64,000 nucleotides of DNA from Terriglobia bacterium (GTDB taxonomy: Bacteria > Acidobacteriota > Terriglobia > Terriglobales > Acidobacteriaceae), in the NCBI GenBank assembly GCA_020073565.1, contig JAIQEY010000025.1:23347-87346 (forward strand). Reading direction: 5' to 3'. Each line of letters starts with the position of its first letter. Within the stretch, counting starts at the first letter, position 1. A model generated the notes under the pieces. That model made no database searches. It was not told the DNA's origin and saw only the letters and a list, made by a program, of their open reading frames with translations. The position numbers were made by a program, and so were the translations under genes. Shown piece by piece: positions 1-9,723 of the stretch.

Positions 1-1
1 C

Positions 2-286
2 GTTTTCTCAGGACACGTGCACAACTATGAACGCCATGAGCACGGCGGCGTTACCTACTTCGTGACGGGCGGTGCGGGAGCGCACGCTTATGCCATTGAG
101 CGCGCAACGGACGACCCTTTCCAGAGTAAGGAAGTGAACTACCATTACCTCGTGGTGGAAGTCGATCGAGATAACCTCAAGATCACTATGCACCGTCTGG
201 ACTTGACGAGTGGCACGGCCGTCTGGACGCAGCCTGACTCGGTCGCGATTTCGGTGCCGGCAGCGAAGGCTGTGAGCGCAAGGTAA
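2..286 (+). CDS. Metallophosphoesterase, C-terminal fragment (runs off left edge)
   Basis: The reading frame is open from the first bases of the window and begins VFSGHVHNYER. This is the GHxH-x-YER block that supplies metal-binding histidines near the end of calcineurin-like and purple-acid-phosphatase-like phosphoesterases. A glycine-rich VTGGAGAH segment follows, as in those enzymes, and then a short beta-rich tail. The ORF-track start (a GTG at 17) is internal, so the true start lies outside the window. The likely role is hydrolysis of a phosphate ester outside the cytoplasm, but neither substrate nor signal peptide can be seen. The family call is fairly safe; the exact enzyme is not. Confidence 0.75.
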   Translation, partial: VFSGHVHNYERHEHGGVTYFVTGGAGAHAYAIERATDDPFQSKEVNYHYLVVEVDRDNLKITMHRLDLTSGTAVWTQPDSVAISVPAAKAVSAR

Positions 287-597
287 ACAACGAAGACAGA
301 GCCTTTTACTATTGGACGATCTTCCTCCGGCATCATGCCGATTTCCAAGTTGCTCGTCATCCGGGACGGACTTGGTTGGATGGTCTAACTCGTCTCCGGA
401 GGATGCCTCACGCGACCGCGCTGCAGATCTCCTGCCCTCCCGAGGGCACTGGGATCGGAAGGTAGGGCAATCGGTCCGAGGAGGCCCATCGCGAGCGTAC
501 CGGACCCAGTAATACGCTGGAAATGTCTTTTTGGGCTCTTCTCATGGAGAGGAACTTCTTCGTCGTCCCCACCAGCCAGTCTTTTCCATAGCAGGAG
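287..597. other. Gene-poor stretch between phosphoesterase and receptor remnant
   Basis: I see no convincing gene here. The minus-strand frame that continues out of the receptor remnant (ORF 385..804) loses all receptor similarity below about base 620, and the plus-strand ORFs have no recognisable motif. It is probably decayed or rearranged sequence next to the pseudogene. Confidence 0.4.
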
Positions 598-1440
598 CGG
601 AACCCCTGCTCGTGTCAGGTTCGGGCGTGCCCGCCAGTCGTCTTGCAGGTATGCACCGAAAAGAGCCTGCCGCAGATTGCGTGGCGAAAGCGTGCTGGCA
701 ATTCCACCCTGGAATTTCGTGGGCTGGTTGGTGAGAAATCCTTCCAGATTATCGAAGTTCCAGATTCCATTTGGATCGGTGTCCGCCAGCACATTCAGAA
801 GCACCCGTTCGGCGGCGACTCCGAAGCGGATGGAATGCGTGCCTTTCGTGAAAAAAGCGTCGTCTTACGGCTGGATCGAATTCCAGTGGTAGAAATAGGT
901 CGGGCTCCCGCCGACCCCACCTGTAAAGTCCGACACTCCACCGCCCATGAGCACCTGAGGCGCTTTCCGGCCTGCAAATGCAGTGCCTCCGACACCGAGA
1001 TCGGTCCGGTCTGCATCCGGATTGATCGCTTTCAGGCTCTGATTGTTGCTGACTGCTTCGTGGTTGCCACCAATGCGAATGGAATTCGCGAAGCGAGGCG
1101 TGAAGATGTGAGTCTCCTCCAGCGCAGCGAACTGCCGCGACGTCACCGTGTCGAACTCAACGTTATTCAGCCCGTCGGGCGACGAACAAGGGGTTTTGTC
1201 GTACATGTGAGACCCGAATAGGCTGTCGTTGCTGGAGAACCGGTGGTCAACACGCGCAGTGAGGAAGTTTTCGTTGACCACCTGCTGGCCCACTAACGTG
1301 TAGGTTCCCAGATCTCCATTCCCGAAGACCGTGCCGGCGTCGGGTAGATGGTAAAAGGTAAGAAATTGAGCAGCCGCTGAATCGACTGTAACGGGATGTG
1401 GCCTGCAGCCCGTAGGATCGGTTAGGTCCGGGATCTGGAG
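598..1440 (-). pseudogene. TonB-dependent receptor remnant (Oar-like), in-frame stop and both ends lost
   Basis: Translating the minus strand from about 1440 gives continuous receptor-like sequence: IPDLTDPTGC, then LGTYTLVGQQVVNENFLTAR, ARVDHRFSSNDSLFG and FTPRFANSIRIGGNHE. This is typical of the mid-barrel of large acidobacterial receptors. A TAA (plus-strand 865-867) interrupts the frame right after YHWNSIQP. Reading resumes in the same frame with DDAFFTKGTHSIRFGV and continues to FGAYLQDDWRARPNLT, after which similarity ends. Upstream of 1440 the frame meets a TGA with no signal peptide or plug domain. So only an internal piece remains, carrying one nonsense codon. Intact relatives lie at 9724 and 30018. 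Confidence 0.85.
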
Positions 1441-1548
1441 TTCATGCTCGCTTCACCACTCTGGTACAGATTGATCAGAGTCCCGCATGATAGTTTGGGT
1501 AAGAAGGACACACAGCTCCAGCTTCAGGATTGAGGAAGTTCGGTGCAC

Positions 1549-2913
1549 ATGCTCAAGCGCCACTGGTTAATTGCAGCGGGAATGATCGTCGCCGCCGCCG
1601 TCTTTGCTGCCTTTAAGTTCGGAGGGCAGGACAAGCCGCAATACTTCACGACTAAAGCCGATCGCGGCGACATTCGCCAGGTAGTTGAGGCGACCGGCAC
1701 GATCAACGCGGTCATCACGGTTCAAGTCGGCTCGCAAGTTTCGGGGACGATTTCTCATCTTTTCGTGGATTTCAACTCTCGAGTCAAGAAAGGCCAGGTC
1801 GTCGCACAAATTGATCCTGCTCTGTTCGAAGGTGCGGTTTTGCAGGCAAAGGGTGACCTCGCCAACGCAAGGGCGAATGTCACCTCGGCCAAAGCTAACC
1901 TGGAAAAAGCCAGAGCAACCGCAGTTCAGACCAAGGCGGACTACGAACGTGCCGCCGGATTGACCAAAGAAGCGGTGATGAGCCAGCAGCAGCTCGATCT
2001 GGCGAAAGCCAACTACGATTCGGCGATTGCGGCCGTTTCAGCAGCGGAAGCTCAGGTTACTCAAGCCGCGGCTCAGGTCGAGCAGAAACAAGCCGCGTTG
2101 ACCGTGGCACAGACAAACCTCGACTACACCACCATTCACGCGCCCATTGACGGCACCGTGATCGCCCGCAACGTGGATGTAGGTCAGACGGTGGCGGCGT
2201 CATTGCAGGCGCCTACGCTTTTCACGATCGCCCAGGACTTGACCAAGATGCAGGTGTACGCCAGTACCGACGAATCGGATGTCGGCATGATCAAGAGCGG
2301 GCAGGAGGTCACATTCAAAGTCGACGCGTTTCCCCGCGATACGTTTACCGGGCGGGTCTCTCAAATCCGAATGAACGCGACCACGGTGCAGAACGTTGTC
2401 ACCTACAATACGGTGATTGATTTTTCCAACCCGGATCTGAAGCTCTTCCCGGGAATGACAGCCTATATCACGATTCCGGTCGCTTCGACGAGGAATGTCG
2501 TGCGCGTACCCAACGGCGCGTTACGGTTCAAACCTGATCTAAGCGCAGAAGAGATTCGAGCGCTATATCAGCGATACGGACTGGCCGATCAAGCAAGTGC
2601 CCCAGTTGCCGGTGTTTCTGCGAGCGGTGATCTTCCCGGAAAGCAAACTCGCGTCCGTGCGCCTGGTCAAGGAACTGGCGGAAACGACAGCGGGCAAACA
2701 CGGACGCCCCTTCTTGATGTAGCGGTGCTTTGGAAGCTCCGTCCCGACAGTACCCTTGAGCCAGTCAAGATTCGCACCGGCATCACGGACCACACGGTGA
2801 CCGAGGTCGCGGAGATTCTCAAGGGCGAGTTAAAGGAAGGCGACGAACTGGTCACCGGTTCAATGGTTGCGCGCAAGACCTCCGGTCCGGGCACGGGCGC
2901 ACCACGCCGGTAG
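1549..2913 (+). CDS. MacA-like periplasmic adaptor subunit of an ABC/RND exporter
   Basis: This is an HlyD/MacA membrane-fusion protein that would link an inner-membrane MacB-type transporter to an outer-membrane channel. An N-terminal membrane anchor (LIAAGMIVAAAVFAAF) is followed by a lipoyl-type half motif (ATGTINAVITVQVGSQVSGT). Next comes a long Ala/Gln/Lys-rich helical hairpin (about residues 100-195), the second lipoyl half (TTIHAPIDGTVIARNVDVGQ), and beta-barrel and membrane-proximal domains. A Gly/Pro/Ser-rich insertion of some 50 residues interrupts the C-terminal region. The ATG at 1549 and the GTG at 1543 are both possible behind TGAGGAAG; I prefer the ATG because it starts MLKRHW just before the anchor. 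It is followed by an ATPase and a permease on the same strand, as in macAB operons. The substrate is unknown. Confidence 0.9.
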   Translation: MLKRHWLIAAGMIVAAAVFAAFKFGGQDKPQYFTTKADRGDIRQVVEATGTINAVITVQVGSQVSGTISHLFVDFNSRVKKGQVVAQIDPALFEGAVLQAKGDLANARANVTSAKANLEKARATAVQTKADYERAAGLTKEAVMSQQQLDLAKANYDSAIAAVSAAEAQVTQAAAQVEQKQAALTVAQTNLDYTTIHAPIDGTVIARNVDVGQTVAASLQAPTLFTIAQDLTKMQVYASTDESDVGMIKSGQEVTFKVDAFPRDTFTGRVSQIRMNATTVQNVVTYNTVIDFSNPDLKLFPGMTAYITIPVASTRNVVRVPNGALRFKPDLSAEEIRALYQRYGLADQASAPVAGVSASGDLPGKQTRVRAPGQGTGGNDSGQTRTPLLDVAVLWKLRPDSTLEPVKIRTGITDHTVTEVAEILKGELKEGDELVTGSMVARKTSGPGTGAPRR

Positions 2914-2955
2914 TGCCTCGATACAGAGCAAAGAGTTACAGAAGAACATTTCGAC

Positions 2956-3741
2956 ATGGCCACGACCTCCCAACCCGACGCGAAGGCCACGAGCAAGCAA
3001 GATCACGAAACGATCATCCTCGTGCGGGAGGTTCACAAATACTACGAACTGGGCGAAACCCGTGTGCACGCCCTGCGCGGGGTGAGCATTGAAATCAAAC
3101 GTGGCGAATTCGTGACCATCATGGGTGCGAGTGGCAGCGGCAAATCGACCTTCATGAACATTTTAGGTTGTCTCGATAAGCCGAGTGCCGGACGCTACCT
3201 GCTCGAAAACGTCGAAGTCTCCAGCCTCACCAAGGGAGAGCTCGCCGCAATCCGCAACCGCAAGATCGGTTTTGTCTTCCAGGGATTCAATCTGCTCGCG
3301 CGGACCACTGCGCTGGAAAACGTTGAGTTGCCTACGCTGTACGCGCGCATCAGCAAGGCGGAAGGCCAAAAGCGATCGCGTGGGGCGCTGGATTTGGTCG
3401 GACTCGGAGACCGCGTCGCGCACTTCCCTTCGCAACTGTCTGGCGGCCAGCAGCAGCGAGTGGCGATCGCCCGTGCGCTCGTCAACCGGCCCTCGATCCT
3501 GCTGGCGGACGAGCCTACCGGCAATCTCGACAGCCGCACCTCGGTCGAGATCATGGATATTTTTCAGAAGTTGAACGATGAAGGCCTGACCATCGTGCTG
3601 GTGACGCACGAACCGGACATCGCACAGTTCGCCAAGCGCAGCATTCAGTTTCGTGACGGCAGGATCCACCGCGATGAGCGCATCCAGAATCGGCCCAGGG
3701 CATCTGAAGTGATCCAGAACCTGCCAAAGTTGGAGGATTAA
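2956..3741 (+). CDS. ABC transporter ATP-binding protein, MacB/LolD type
   Basis: A stand-alone nucleotide-binding domain of 261 residues that powers the adjacent permease. It shows Walker A (GASGSGKST, about residues 57-65), a Q-loop region ([12 protein letters not shown]), the ABC signature [15 protein letters not shown], Walker B with the catalytic glutamate ([12 protein letters not shown]) and the switch histidine (VTHEPD). The FQGFNLL and DEPTGNLD spellings are characteristic of the MacB/LolD/FtsE group. In E. coli MacB, ATPase and permease are fused; here they are separate genes 7 bases apart, so translational coupling is likely. About 25 hydrophilic residues precede the domain. It is cytoplasmic, bound to the membrane partner. 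Confidence 0.95.
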   Translation: MATTSQPDAKATSKQDHETIILVREVHKYYELGETRVHALRGVSIEIKRGEFVTIMGASGSGKSTFMNILGCLDKPSAGRYLLENVEVSSLTKGELAAIRNRKIGFVFQGFNLLARTTALENVELPTLYARISKAEGQKRSRGALDLVGLGDRVAHFPSQLSGGQQQRVAIARALVNRPSILLADEPTGNLDSRTSVEIMDIFQKLNDEGLTIVLVTHEPDIAQFAKRSIQFRDGRIHRDERIQNRPRASEVIQNLPKLED

Positions 3742-3748
3742 GCAAGCC

Positions 3749-4969
3749 ATGAATCTGCTCGCCATCATTCGAATCGCTCTGCGGGCTCTGGGGCGCAACA
3801 AGATGCGCTCGGTCCTGACCATGCTGGGCATCATCATCGGGGTGGGCGCAGTGATCGCTATGTTGGGGGTGGGCCAGGGCGCACGGCAGACCATGCAGGA
3901 GCAGATCCAGGCCATGGGTTCCAACCTGTTGTTCGTTGGCGCCGGTACGGTGACCCGCAGCGGTATGCACATGGGGTGGGGTTCGACGAAAAGCCTGATT
4001 TACGATGACATGCTGGCCATCATGCGAGAATGCCAGGCGGCACACGCGGCCGCCCCGGGCAGCAACTCCAGCGGCCAGGTCGTTTTTGGCAACGATAATT
4101 GGGCGACGCGGGTGAATGGCACCGAACCCCAATACTTCGATATCCGCACGTGGCCGTTTCAGGAGGGAACATCGTTTACCCAAAATGATGTAGAGATGGC
4201 TGCCAATGTAGCGGTGATCGGCGAAACCGTTCGCAAGAACCTGTTTGGCGCGACCGACCCGATTGGCCAGACCATCCGCATCAACAACCTGCCCTTCCGC
4301 GTCGTGGGTGTCCTCGTTCCCAAGGGAACGTCGGCTGCCATGGGCGATGACCAGGACGACATCATCCTGGTCCCGATTACCACGCTGCAGAAAAAGATTA
4401 CCGGCCAAAACTGGTTGCGCTGGATCATGGTGTCGGCCGTCTCCCGGCAGGGGAGTTATGCGGCGCAGCAGCAAATCGCGGCACTGCTACGCGATCGCCA
4501 TCGCATTCGCCCCGGACAGGATGATGATTTTTTTGTGCGCAATCTTGCCGACATGGCTGATGTCGCCGACGAGGCGGGACGGGTCATGACCCTGTTGCTA
4601 GCCTCGATCGCCGGCGTGTCGCTCCTCGTTGGCGGTATCGGAATCATGAATATCATGCTGGTCTCGGTGACGGAACGTACCCGCGAAATCGGCGTTCGCA
4701 TGGCGGTGGGTGCAACCGAACGCGACGTCCAGCAGCAGTTCTTGACCGAGGCGGTGGTGTTGAGCCTGTTCGGTGGAGCGATGGGCATTCTCTTCGGATT
4801 GAGCGCTTCGTACCTGATCACGAAAACCCTTGGCTGGCCCGTCCTGGTGTCTCCGGTTGTGATCGTGATCGCAGTCCTGTTCTCGATGGCCGTGGGTGTT
4901 TTTTTTGGCTTCTATCCGGCACGCAGGGCAGCGCAACTCGATCCCATTGAAGCTCTCCGCTACGAATAA
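3749..4969 (+). CDS. ABC transporter permease, MacB/FtsX family
   Basis: A 406-residue permease with the four-helix MacB layout. The first transmembrane helix (LTMLGIIIGVGAVIAMLGVG) is followed by a periplasmic core of about 230 residues and then three helices. The core contains the usual GxTVRKNLFG and FRVVGVL elements. The family hallmark GGIGIMNIMLVSVTERTREIG sits before the last helices, and the protein ends PARRAAQLDPIEALRYE, the standard MacB C-terminus. It lies 7 bases behind the ATPase gene and forms the third gene of the exporter operon. It has a close relative on the opposite strand immediately downstream. Cargo cannot be predicted. Confidence 0.93.
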   Translation: MNLLAIIRIALRALGRNKMRSVLTMLGIIIGVGAVIAMLGVGQGARQTMQEQIQAMGSNLLFVGAGTVTRSGMHMGWGSTKSLIYDDMLAIMRECQAAHAAAPGSNSSGQVVFGNDNWATRVNGTEPQYFDIRTWPFQEGTSFTQNDVEMAANVAVIGETVRKNLFGATDPIGQTIRINNLPFRVVGVLVPKGTSAAMGDDQDDIILVPITTLQKKITGQNWLRWIMVSAVSRQGSYAAQQQIAALLRDRHRIRPGQDDDFFVRNLADMADVADEAGRVMTLLLASIAGVSLLVGGIGIMNIMLVSVTERTREIGVRMAVGATERDVQQQFLTEAVVLSLFGGAMGILFGLSASYLITKTLGWPVLVSPVVIVIAVLFSMAVGVFFGFYPARRAAQLDPIEALRYE

Positions 4970-4981
4970 ATGCCGGAGAAC

Positions 4982-6199
4982 CTACTCGTACCGCAATCCT
5001 TGAATAGGGTCTAACTGAGAGGCCTTGCGCGCGGGATAGTAGCCAAAAAGGATTCCGATGCCGGCCGAGAATAGGCCTCCGACGGCAAAGATAGAAGGGG
5101 AAAGCTCGGTTGGCATCTGGAACATACGTTCCACTAATGCCGAGGAGAGATAGCCAGCCCAAAGGCCGAGAAGACCGCCGAGCAAGCTCAGTACGATTGC
5201 TTCGCTCAAGAACTGAAGTTGCACGTCCCACTCCGTCGCACCCACTGCCAGGCGTACGCCAATCTCACGCGTACGCTGGGTAACGGACACCAGCATGATG
5301 TTCATGATGCCAATGCCGCCCACCAGTAAGGATAGGGAGGCAACGCTGGCCAGCAAGATGGTCATAATCCGGCTCGTCGCCAGCTGAGCCTGCACGACAT
5401 CTTCCGGCCTCCGGATGTTGAAATCGTCGTCCTCCGCCGGATTGAGGTGGTGCCGTTCCCGCAGTAGACCCACAATTTGCTTGGTCGCTTCCGGCATGGC
5501 TTCGCGCGAGACCGCGGAACAGAAAATGTCGTCCAGCCAAAATGTTCCGGAAATTCTCTTCTCCGCGGTCGTGAACGGCATCACTACAAAATCGTCCTGG
5601 TCTTGCCCAGTGGCAGAAAACCCTTTCGCCCGCAAGACACCCACGACCATACAAGGCACACTCTGCACACGAACGGTCTGGCCAACCGGATTCTGATCGC
5701 CGAACAGATTGTCGACCACCGTCTGCCCGAGAACGCAAACGGGCGCAGCCGCATCCACGTCGGCGTCGGTGAAGAAGGACCCCAAGCGAACATCCCAGCG
5801 GCGAATCTGCAGAAACTCGGGCGTGACGCCACGAAACTGGGTTGCCCAGTTCTGCCCCTCGTAAACGACCTGAATGTGTCCGTCGACATTAGGAGACATA
5901 GTCTTGATCAAGGGAACCTGCTCCACAATCGCGGTGGCGTCCCCCAGAACCAGAGTGCGATCCCCGCGGGCGCCATAGCGAATCCCATTTCTGGAACGGC
6001 TTCCTGCCTCGACCCAAATAAAGTTGTCGCCCAAATTCTGCAGTTGCTTCTCGATGCTGCTGCTCCCTGCATTGCCAATCGCGACCACACAGATGAACGC
6101 GCCCACTCCTACCGAGATGCCGAGTATGGTAAGTATGCTTCGGATCGCGTTACGCCTGATCACCGCGGTTGCTTCCTGAATGATGTTTCTGAAATTCAT
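4982..6199 (-). CDS. Second MacB/FtsX-family ABC permease, convergent with the first
   Basis: A 405-residue permease with the same architecture as the preceding gene: LTILGISVGVGAFICVVAIG as helix 1, a periplasmic domain with GQTVVDNLFGDQNPVGQTV, GGIGIMNIMLVSVTQRTREIG, and the C-terminus PARKASQLDPIQGLRYE. It is clearly homologous to the 3749 gene but diverged throughout, so this is an old duplication rather than a recent copy. It reads towards its relative with only 12 bases between the stop codons. It has no ATPase or adaptor on its own strand, so it either shares the 2956 ATPase or pairs with one encoded elsewhere. Confidence 0.92.
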   Translation of the reverse strand: MNFRNIIQEATAVIRRNAIRSILTILGISVGVGAFICVVAIGNAGSSSIEKQLQNLGDNFIWVEAGSRSRNGIRYGARGDRTLVLGDATAIVEQVPLIKTMSPNVDGHIQVVYEGQNWATQFRGVTPEFLQIRRWDVRLGSFFTDADVDAAAPVCVLGQTVVDNLFGDQNPVGQTVRVQSVPCMVVGVLRAKGFSATGQDQDDFVVMPFTTAEKRISGTFWLDDIFCSAVSREAMPEATKQIVGLLRERHHLNPAEDDDFNIRRPEDVVQAQLATSRIMTILLASVASLSLLVGGIGIMNIMLVSVTQRTREIGVRLAVGATEWDVQLQFLSEAIVLSLLGGLLGLWAGYLSSALVERMFQMPTELSPSIFAVGGLFSAGIGILFGYYPARKASQLDPIQGLRYE

Positions 6200-6418
6200 C
6201 GGAACCGGATGCTGCGTGATTCAACCTGTTTCTCAATGCCTGGGCGGGTCGCCATCTCTCCAAGATTATAGGCAGAATCCCTGAAAAGCGGGTTAGTGAC
6301 TACTCAACCTTAATCAGTTTGGTCCGCTTTCGGTCTCCATTCTTGACAGGCTTCCGAGGGGGAGGTAGCGTGGCGCGTGGTCACGCGCACACTCTTGGGT
6401 GTGTGTCTGGGGGGAGTT

Positions 6419-6877
6419 ATGTCATTCAAGCCGAGCTGGGTCGCCGTGCTGGTTCTGGTTGCTTCCGGGGTGGCCTTTGCACAAGATCCAACGAAGGTTG
6501 AGCCCTCGCACTACAAATTGGCCTTCGAGAATGAATCGGTGCAGGTCGTGGATGTCCACTATGGTCCGCATGAGAAGTCCAGCATGCATGAACATCCCGG
6601 AGGAGTGGTCGTTGTGATCACCGGCGGACATCTGAGGTTCACGGACCAACAGGGACATGTCCAGGAGGTTTTCGCCAAGGCCGGCGAGTCCAGGTGGTTC
6701 CCGGCTTTCAAACACAAGGTTGAGAACTTGGGCGATACTCCCTATAACGCGGTATACATCGGCATCAAAACCAAGCGGTCAGCATCCAACAGCCACCCCG
6801 TTGAGAGCCCTCCACAAATCGATGCACAAATGGAAGAGATCCTGGCTAAATACATCTCGACATCGCGCAAACCGTAA
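6419..6877 (+). CDS. Small exported cupin-domain protein
   Basis: The ORF track starts at GTG 6377, but the ATG at 6419 follows a strong ribosome-binding site (GGGGGGAG). It opens a signal peptide, MSFKPSWVAVLVLVASGVAFA, with likely cleavage at AFA/QD. The mature part, about 130 residues, is a single cupin barrel. Motif 1 is seen in the segment EKSSMHEHPGGVVVVITGG, with two histidines and a glutamate as candidate metal ligands. The region around AFKHKVENLGDTPYNAVYI matches cupin motif 2. Small cupins of this sort bind metals or sugars or act as isomerases; none of these can be chosen here. It stands alone between two minus-strand genes. Confidence 0.8.
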   Translation: MSFKPSWVAVLVLVASGVAFAQDPTKVEPSHYKLAFENESVQVVDVHYGPHEKSSMHEHPGGVVVVITGGHLRFTDQQGHVQEVFAKAGESRWFPAFKHKVENLGDTPYNAVYIGIKTKRSASNSHPVESPPQIDAQMEEILAKYISTSRKP

Positions 6878-6950
6878 GCAAACGAGCGCGTGCTGCCTGA
6901 CTAAATCCTCGCCGAATACATCTGCCGGTTTCGCGTGCGCGCGCCTCTTC

Positions 6951-8252
6951 TTAGTTGAGCTTTCGCTGCAAGGTCTGTTGTTCCAGTTCTCCGTCCCAGC
7001 GCGCCAGTACTAACGTGGCGACGCCGTTTCCGATCATGTTTACCACACCGCGAAACATACTGAGGAAACGGTCGATGCCCAGGATCAGCGCCATGCCTGC
7101 CACGGGAATGGTGGGGATCACTGAGAGAGTCGCCACGAGAGCGATAAACGATGCGCCCTGTATGCCGCTGGCGCCTTTTGAAGTCAGAATCGCGACGGCC
7201 AGGATAGTCAACTGCTGGGTGAGGGTGAGGTGCGTGTTGGTGGCCTGCGCCACGAACAGAGCGGCCATGGTCATGTAGAGGCTGGTGCCGTCGGTGTTGA
7301 AGGTGTATCCGGTTGGGACCACCAATCCCACCAGCGACTTTGAGCATCCCAGTTTTTCCAGCTTCGACATCAAAGTGGGGATCGCCGTTTCCGACGAGCT
7401 GGTTGCCAACACCAGCAGAATCTCCTCCCTGATGTGCAACAGGAAACGGAAGATGTTGAATCCCGCCGCCCACGCAATGGCACCCAGCACGATCACGACA
7501 AACAACACGGAAGTGAGCCAGAACGTTCCGATTAATCTGGCCAAGGGACCAAGAGAGGCTAGTCCGAACCTGCCGACCGTGTACGCCATGGCCCCGAACG
7601 CTCCGATCGGGGCAAACTTCATCACAATGTTGACCACGGCGAATACCGCCTGGGTCAAGGCTTCTACCATGTCGACCAAGGGCTTGCCCCGCGGTCCGAG
7701 GGCTGCCAAAGCGAACCCAAACAGAAGCGCAACCAAGACCACCTGCAGAATGTCCCCTTTGGCGAAGGCATCGAAGACCGTGGTGGGGATGATGTGAATC
7801 AGGAATTCAGTCACGCTCTGGGCTTTGGCTTGTCCGGCATAATCGGCCACCGACTTGGCATCCAGGGTAGCCACATTGACGTTGAACCCGCTGCCAGGAT
7901 GCACTACGTTGCCCACGGTGAGACCGATCAGCAGCGCTAGGGTGGAAACGACCTCGAAATACAGCAGCGCCAGGCCGCCCACGCGCCCCACTTTTTTCAA
8001 ATTCTCCATGCCGGCGATCCCGGTGACGACGGTACAAAAGATGATCAGCGTGATGATCATCGTGATGAGCCGGATGAACGCATCCCCCAGGGGCTTCATG
8101 GCCACCGCGCGCACGGGATCCACATAACCTAAGATCACGGAGAGGGCCATGGCCACCAGCACCTGCAGCCAGAGGACACGATAGAAAGGGAGGTTGCGTG
8201 AACCCTCCTCCATATTCGCCCGGCCTGCCTGCGCTGTCTGATTCACCGCCAT
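6951..8252 (-). CDS. dctA: Dicarboxylate/amino acid:cation symporter (DctA/GltP family)
   Basis: A 433-residue member of the DAACS family, which imports C4-dicarboxylates or glutamate/aspartate with protons or sodium. Recognisable blocks are [20 protein letters not shown] in helix 2, [15 protein letters not shown], the serine-rich re-entrant loop [20 protein letters not shown], the substrate/cation motif [21 protein letters not shown], and [15 protein letters not shown]. The [20 protein letters not shown] stretch is closer to DctA than to GltP. The ATG at 8252 is preceded by GAGGATTGAAGC, a reasonable ribosome-binding site. It is a single gene with no dctBD two-component system nearby. Length is normal for the family. 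Confidence 0.9.
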   Translation of the reverse strand: MAVNQTAQAGRANMEEGSRNLPFYRVLWLQVLVAMALSVILGYVDPVRAVAMKPLGDAFIRLITMIITLIIFCTVVTGIAGMENLKKVGRVGGLALLYFEVVSTLALLIGLTVGNVVHPGSGFNVNVATLDAKSVADYAGQAKAQSVTEFLIHIIPTTVFDAFAKGDILQVVLVALLFGFALAALGPRGKPLVDMVEALTQAVFAVVNIVMKFAPIGAFGAMAYTVGRFGLASLGPLARLIGTFWLTSVLFVVIVLGAIAWAAGFNIFRFLLHIREEILLVLATSSSETAIPTLMSKLEKLGCSKSLVGLVVPTGYTFNTDGTSLYMTMAALFVAQATNTHLTLTQQLTILAVAILTSKGASGIQGASFIALVATLSVIPTIPVAGMALILGIDRFLSMFRGVVNMIGNGVATLVLARWDGELEQQTLQRKLN

Positions 8253-8385
8253 GCTTCAATCCTCGTGGTTGAGTCGAGATTCCTGAGACTAGTGATGGAG
8301 CGCTGAATCTCCGCGCTCGCGTCCCGCGACGTTAGTAGAGTCGGATCCGCGCAAAAATCCCGGAACGCCGGATCGAACCGAGAAG

Positions 8386-9633
8386 TTAGTGACCATCTCT
8401 TTCCGGCTCAGGCTCAAGCGTGCGCACCAGCCACGGGATAATGACCTGTTTGAATATGACGGGGTCGGGCCACACCTTAACCTGCCGCCCGAGGTGGCCA
8501 CCCTGGGGATTGATCCAGGCAGTCTTCGGCGTGTCGCCTTGGTTGAGGAGCAGGTAGATGTCGGAAATTGGAACTTGAGTGTCCAGAACTCCCGCCAGAA
8601 CGAGCATGGGAGCCATGGGCTTGCCCAGGAGCCCTTGCCGGACGAGCGACATCTTTGGCAAGATCGCAGACATTTCGTCGACCGTCTTCACGTCGTCGAA
8701 AATCGCCATCAGCGCGGGGACTTGATCGAACAGATACTCGCGGTTGCCGAGCAGATGATTCATCAGGAAATCTTTCTGGAAGAACGTGTCGGTAGGCGGC
8801 GATTGCGCGCTCGCCCCTCTCAAGCGGGTGCGCTCGACGATGGCCATCTTGGTTGCCCAGTACGCGCCCCAACTCACACCGTGCATGGCAACTTTGTTCT
8901 TGTCGACTTCCGGCCGCGTGGCTACGTAGTCAAGCACGCGAGAGAGCATGCGCTCAGAATTCTCACTCACTTTGATGGGAGATTGCCCAGTCCCCGGCCC
9001 ATCCACGGCAAGAAAGCCGATCCCATACGGCAGGATCGCACTGAAGCTCTCCGACAAATCTTCCTTGCGGCTGTCCAATCCATTGACGGCCAGCACCAGC
9101 GGCGCGGGTCCACCGGCATTCTTCGGCAAGCGCAGGTAGCCGATAATCTCTTTGCCTTCGAAGGGAATGCGGACAATTTCAAGCGGAGGGTCCCAGAACT
9201 TTGCGTGCGCCAGAAAAGCCTCAATCGCTTTTTCGTAGGAACGCTGCTTGCCCGGCGATGCGGGAATCGGCCAGCGCCCAAAAGAGTAGAGACGCCAAGC
9301 GCGGATGTAATCGGCATCGGCCCTCGCCGGATCCGATTTCTCCAGCGACTTCGCCTCGTTCATGTAGCGATCAGCAACGCCCATGAAAGCTGCCGCCCAC
9401 TCGTCTTTGTCTTTCGTGTGGATCGAGGTGAAGGCTTCTTTCACGTCGCTGGGGTCAAGCCCGATCAGTGGATACATTCCATTTTCGGCGCGACGAACGG
9501 CCTCGGTCTTAATCTCGTCCAGCGTGCGTTCAGCCTTCACTTGGGGAAAAGCTGTGTTGCAGACTGCCAGGATCAGAGCCAATAGAACTGCGCGTTGAGA
9601 AGAATATTGGGGACGCGACCAGTCGGCGTACAC
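8386..9633 (-). CDS. Exported alpha/beta hydrolase, FrsA / dihydroxypseudooxynicotine-hydrolase-like
   Basis: A 415-residue serine hydrolase. After an N-terminal hydrophobic segment (AVLLALILAVCNTAFPQ, probably a signal peptide) there is a helical cap of roughly 130 residues and then the alpha/beta fold. The strand LVLAVNGLDSRKED leads to the oxyanion region, FLAVDGPGTGQSP is typical, and the nucleophile elbow is GVSWGAY (Ser). The acid is probably in GVLDTQVP and the histidine in PQGGHLGR. This arrangement is shared by FrsA-like esterases and 2,6-dihydroxypseudooxynicotine hydrolase, a C-C bond hydrolase. The start is chosen as the GTG at 9633, 4 bases after AAAGGATT; a TTG lies two codons upstream. 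It sits just downstream of the receptor gene on the same strand, beyond a terminator. Confidence 0.78.
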   Translation of the reverse strand: MYADWSRPQYSSQRAVLLALILAVCNTAFPQVKAERTLDEIKTEAVRRAENGMYPLIGLDPSDVKEAFTSIHTKDKDEWAAAFMGVADRYMNEAKSLEKSDPARADADYIRAWRLYSFGRWPIPASPGKQRSYEKAIEAFLAHAKFWDPPLEIVRIPFEGKEIIGYLRLPKNAGGPAPLVLAVNGLDSRKEDLSESFSAILPYGIGFLAVDGPGTGQSPIKVSENSERMLSRVLDYVATRPEVDKNKVAMHGVSWGAYWATKMAIVERTRLRGASAQSPPTDTFFQKDFLMNHLLGNREYLFDQVPALMAIFDDVKTVDEMSAILPKMSLVRQGLLGKPMAPMLVLAGVLDTQVPISDIYLLLNQGDTPKTAWINPQGGHLGRQVKVWPDPVIFKQVIIPWLVRTLEPEPERDGH

Positions 9634-9671
9634 AGACAATCCTTTCGGAATTTTTTCCTTCGGCGACCACC

Positions 9672-9705
9672 AGAAAAATTTGGGGCCGGATCAAGATCCG
9701 GCCCC
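9672..9705 (-). terminator. Rho-independent terminator after TonB receptor gene
   Basis: On the minus strand a perfect 11-bp stem (GGGGCCGGATC / GATCCGGCCCC) with a 2-base loop is followed by AAATTTTTC. It lies 19 bases after the receptor stop codon and separates the receptor from the hydrolase gene. Confidence 0.9.
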
Positions 9706-9723
9706 GCCTTGGGGAAGGCTGAT

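Noticed and set aside
8389-9585. A 398-codon plus-strand frame over the alpha/beta hydrolase
   Set aside because: Arg/Pro/His-rich shadow translation; the minus strand encodes a signal peptide and a GxSxG hydrolase.
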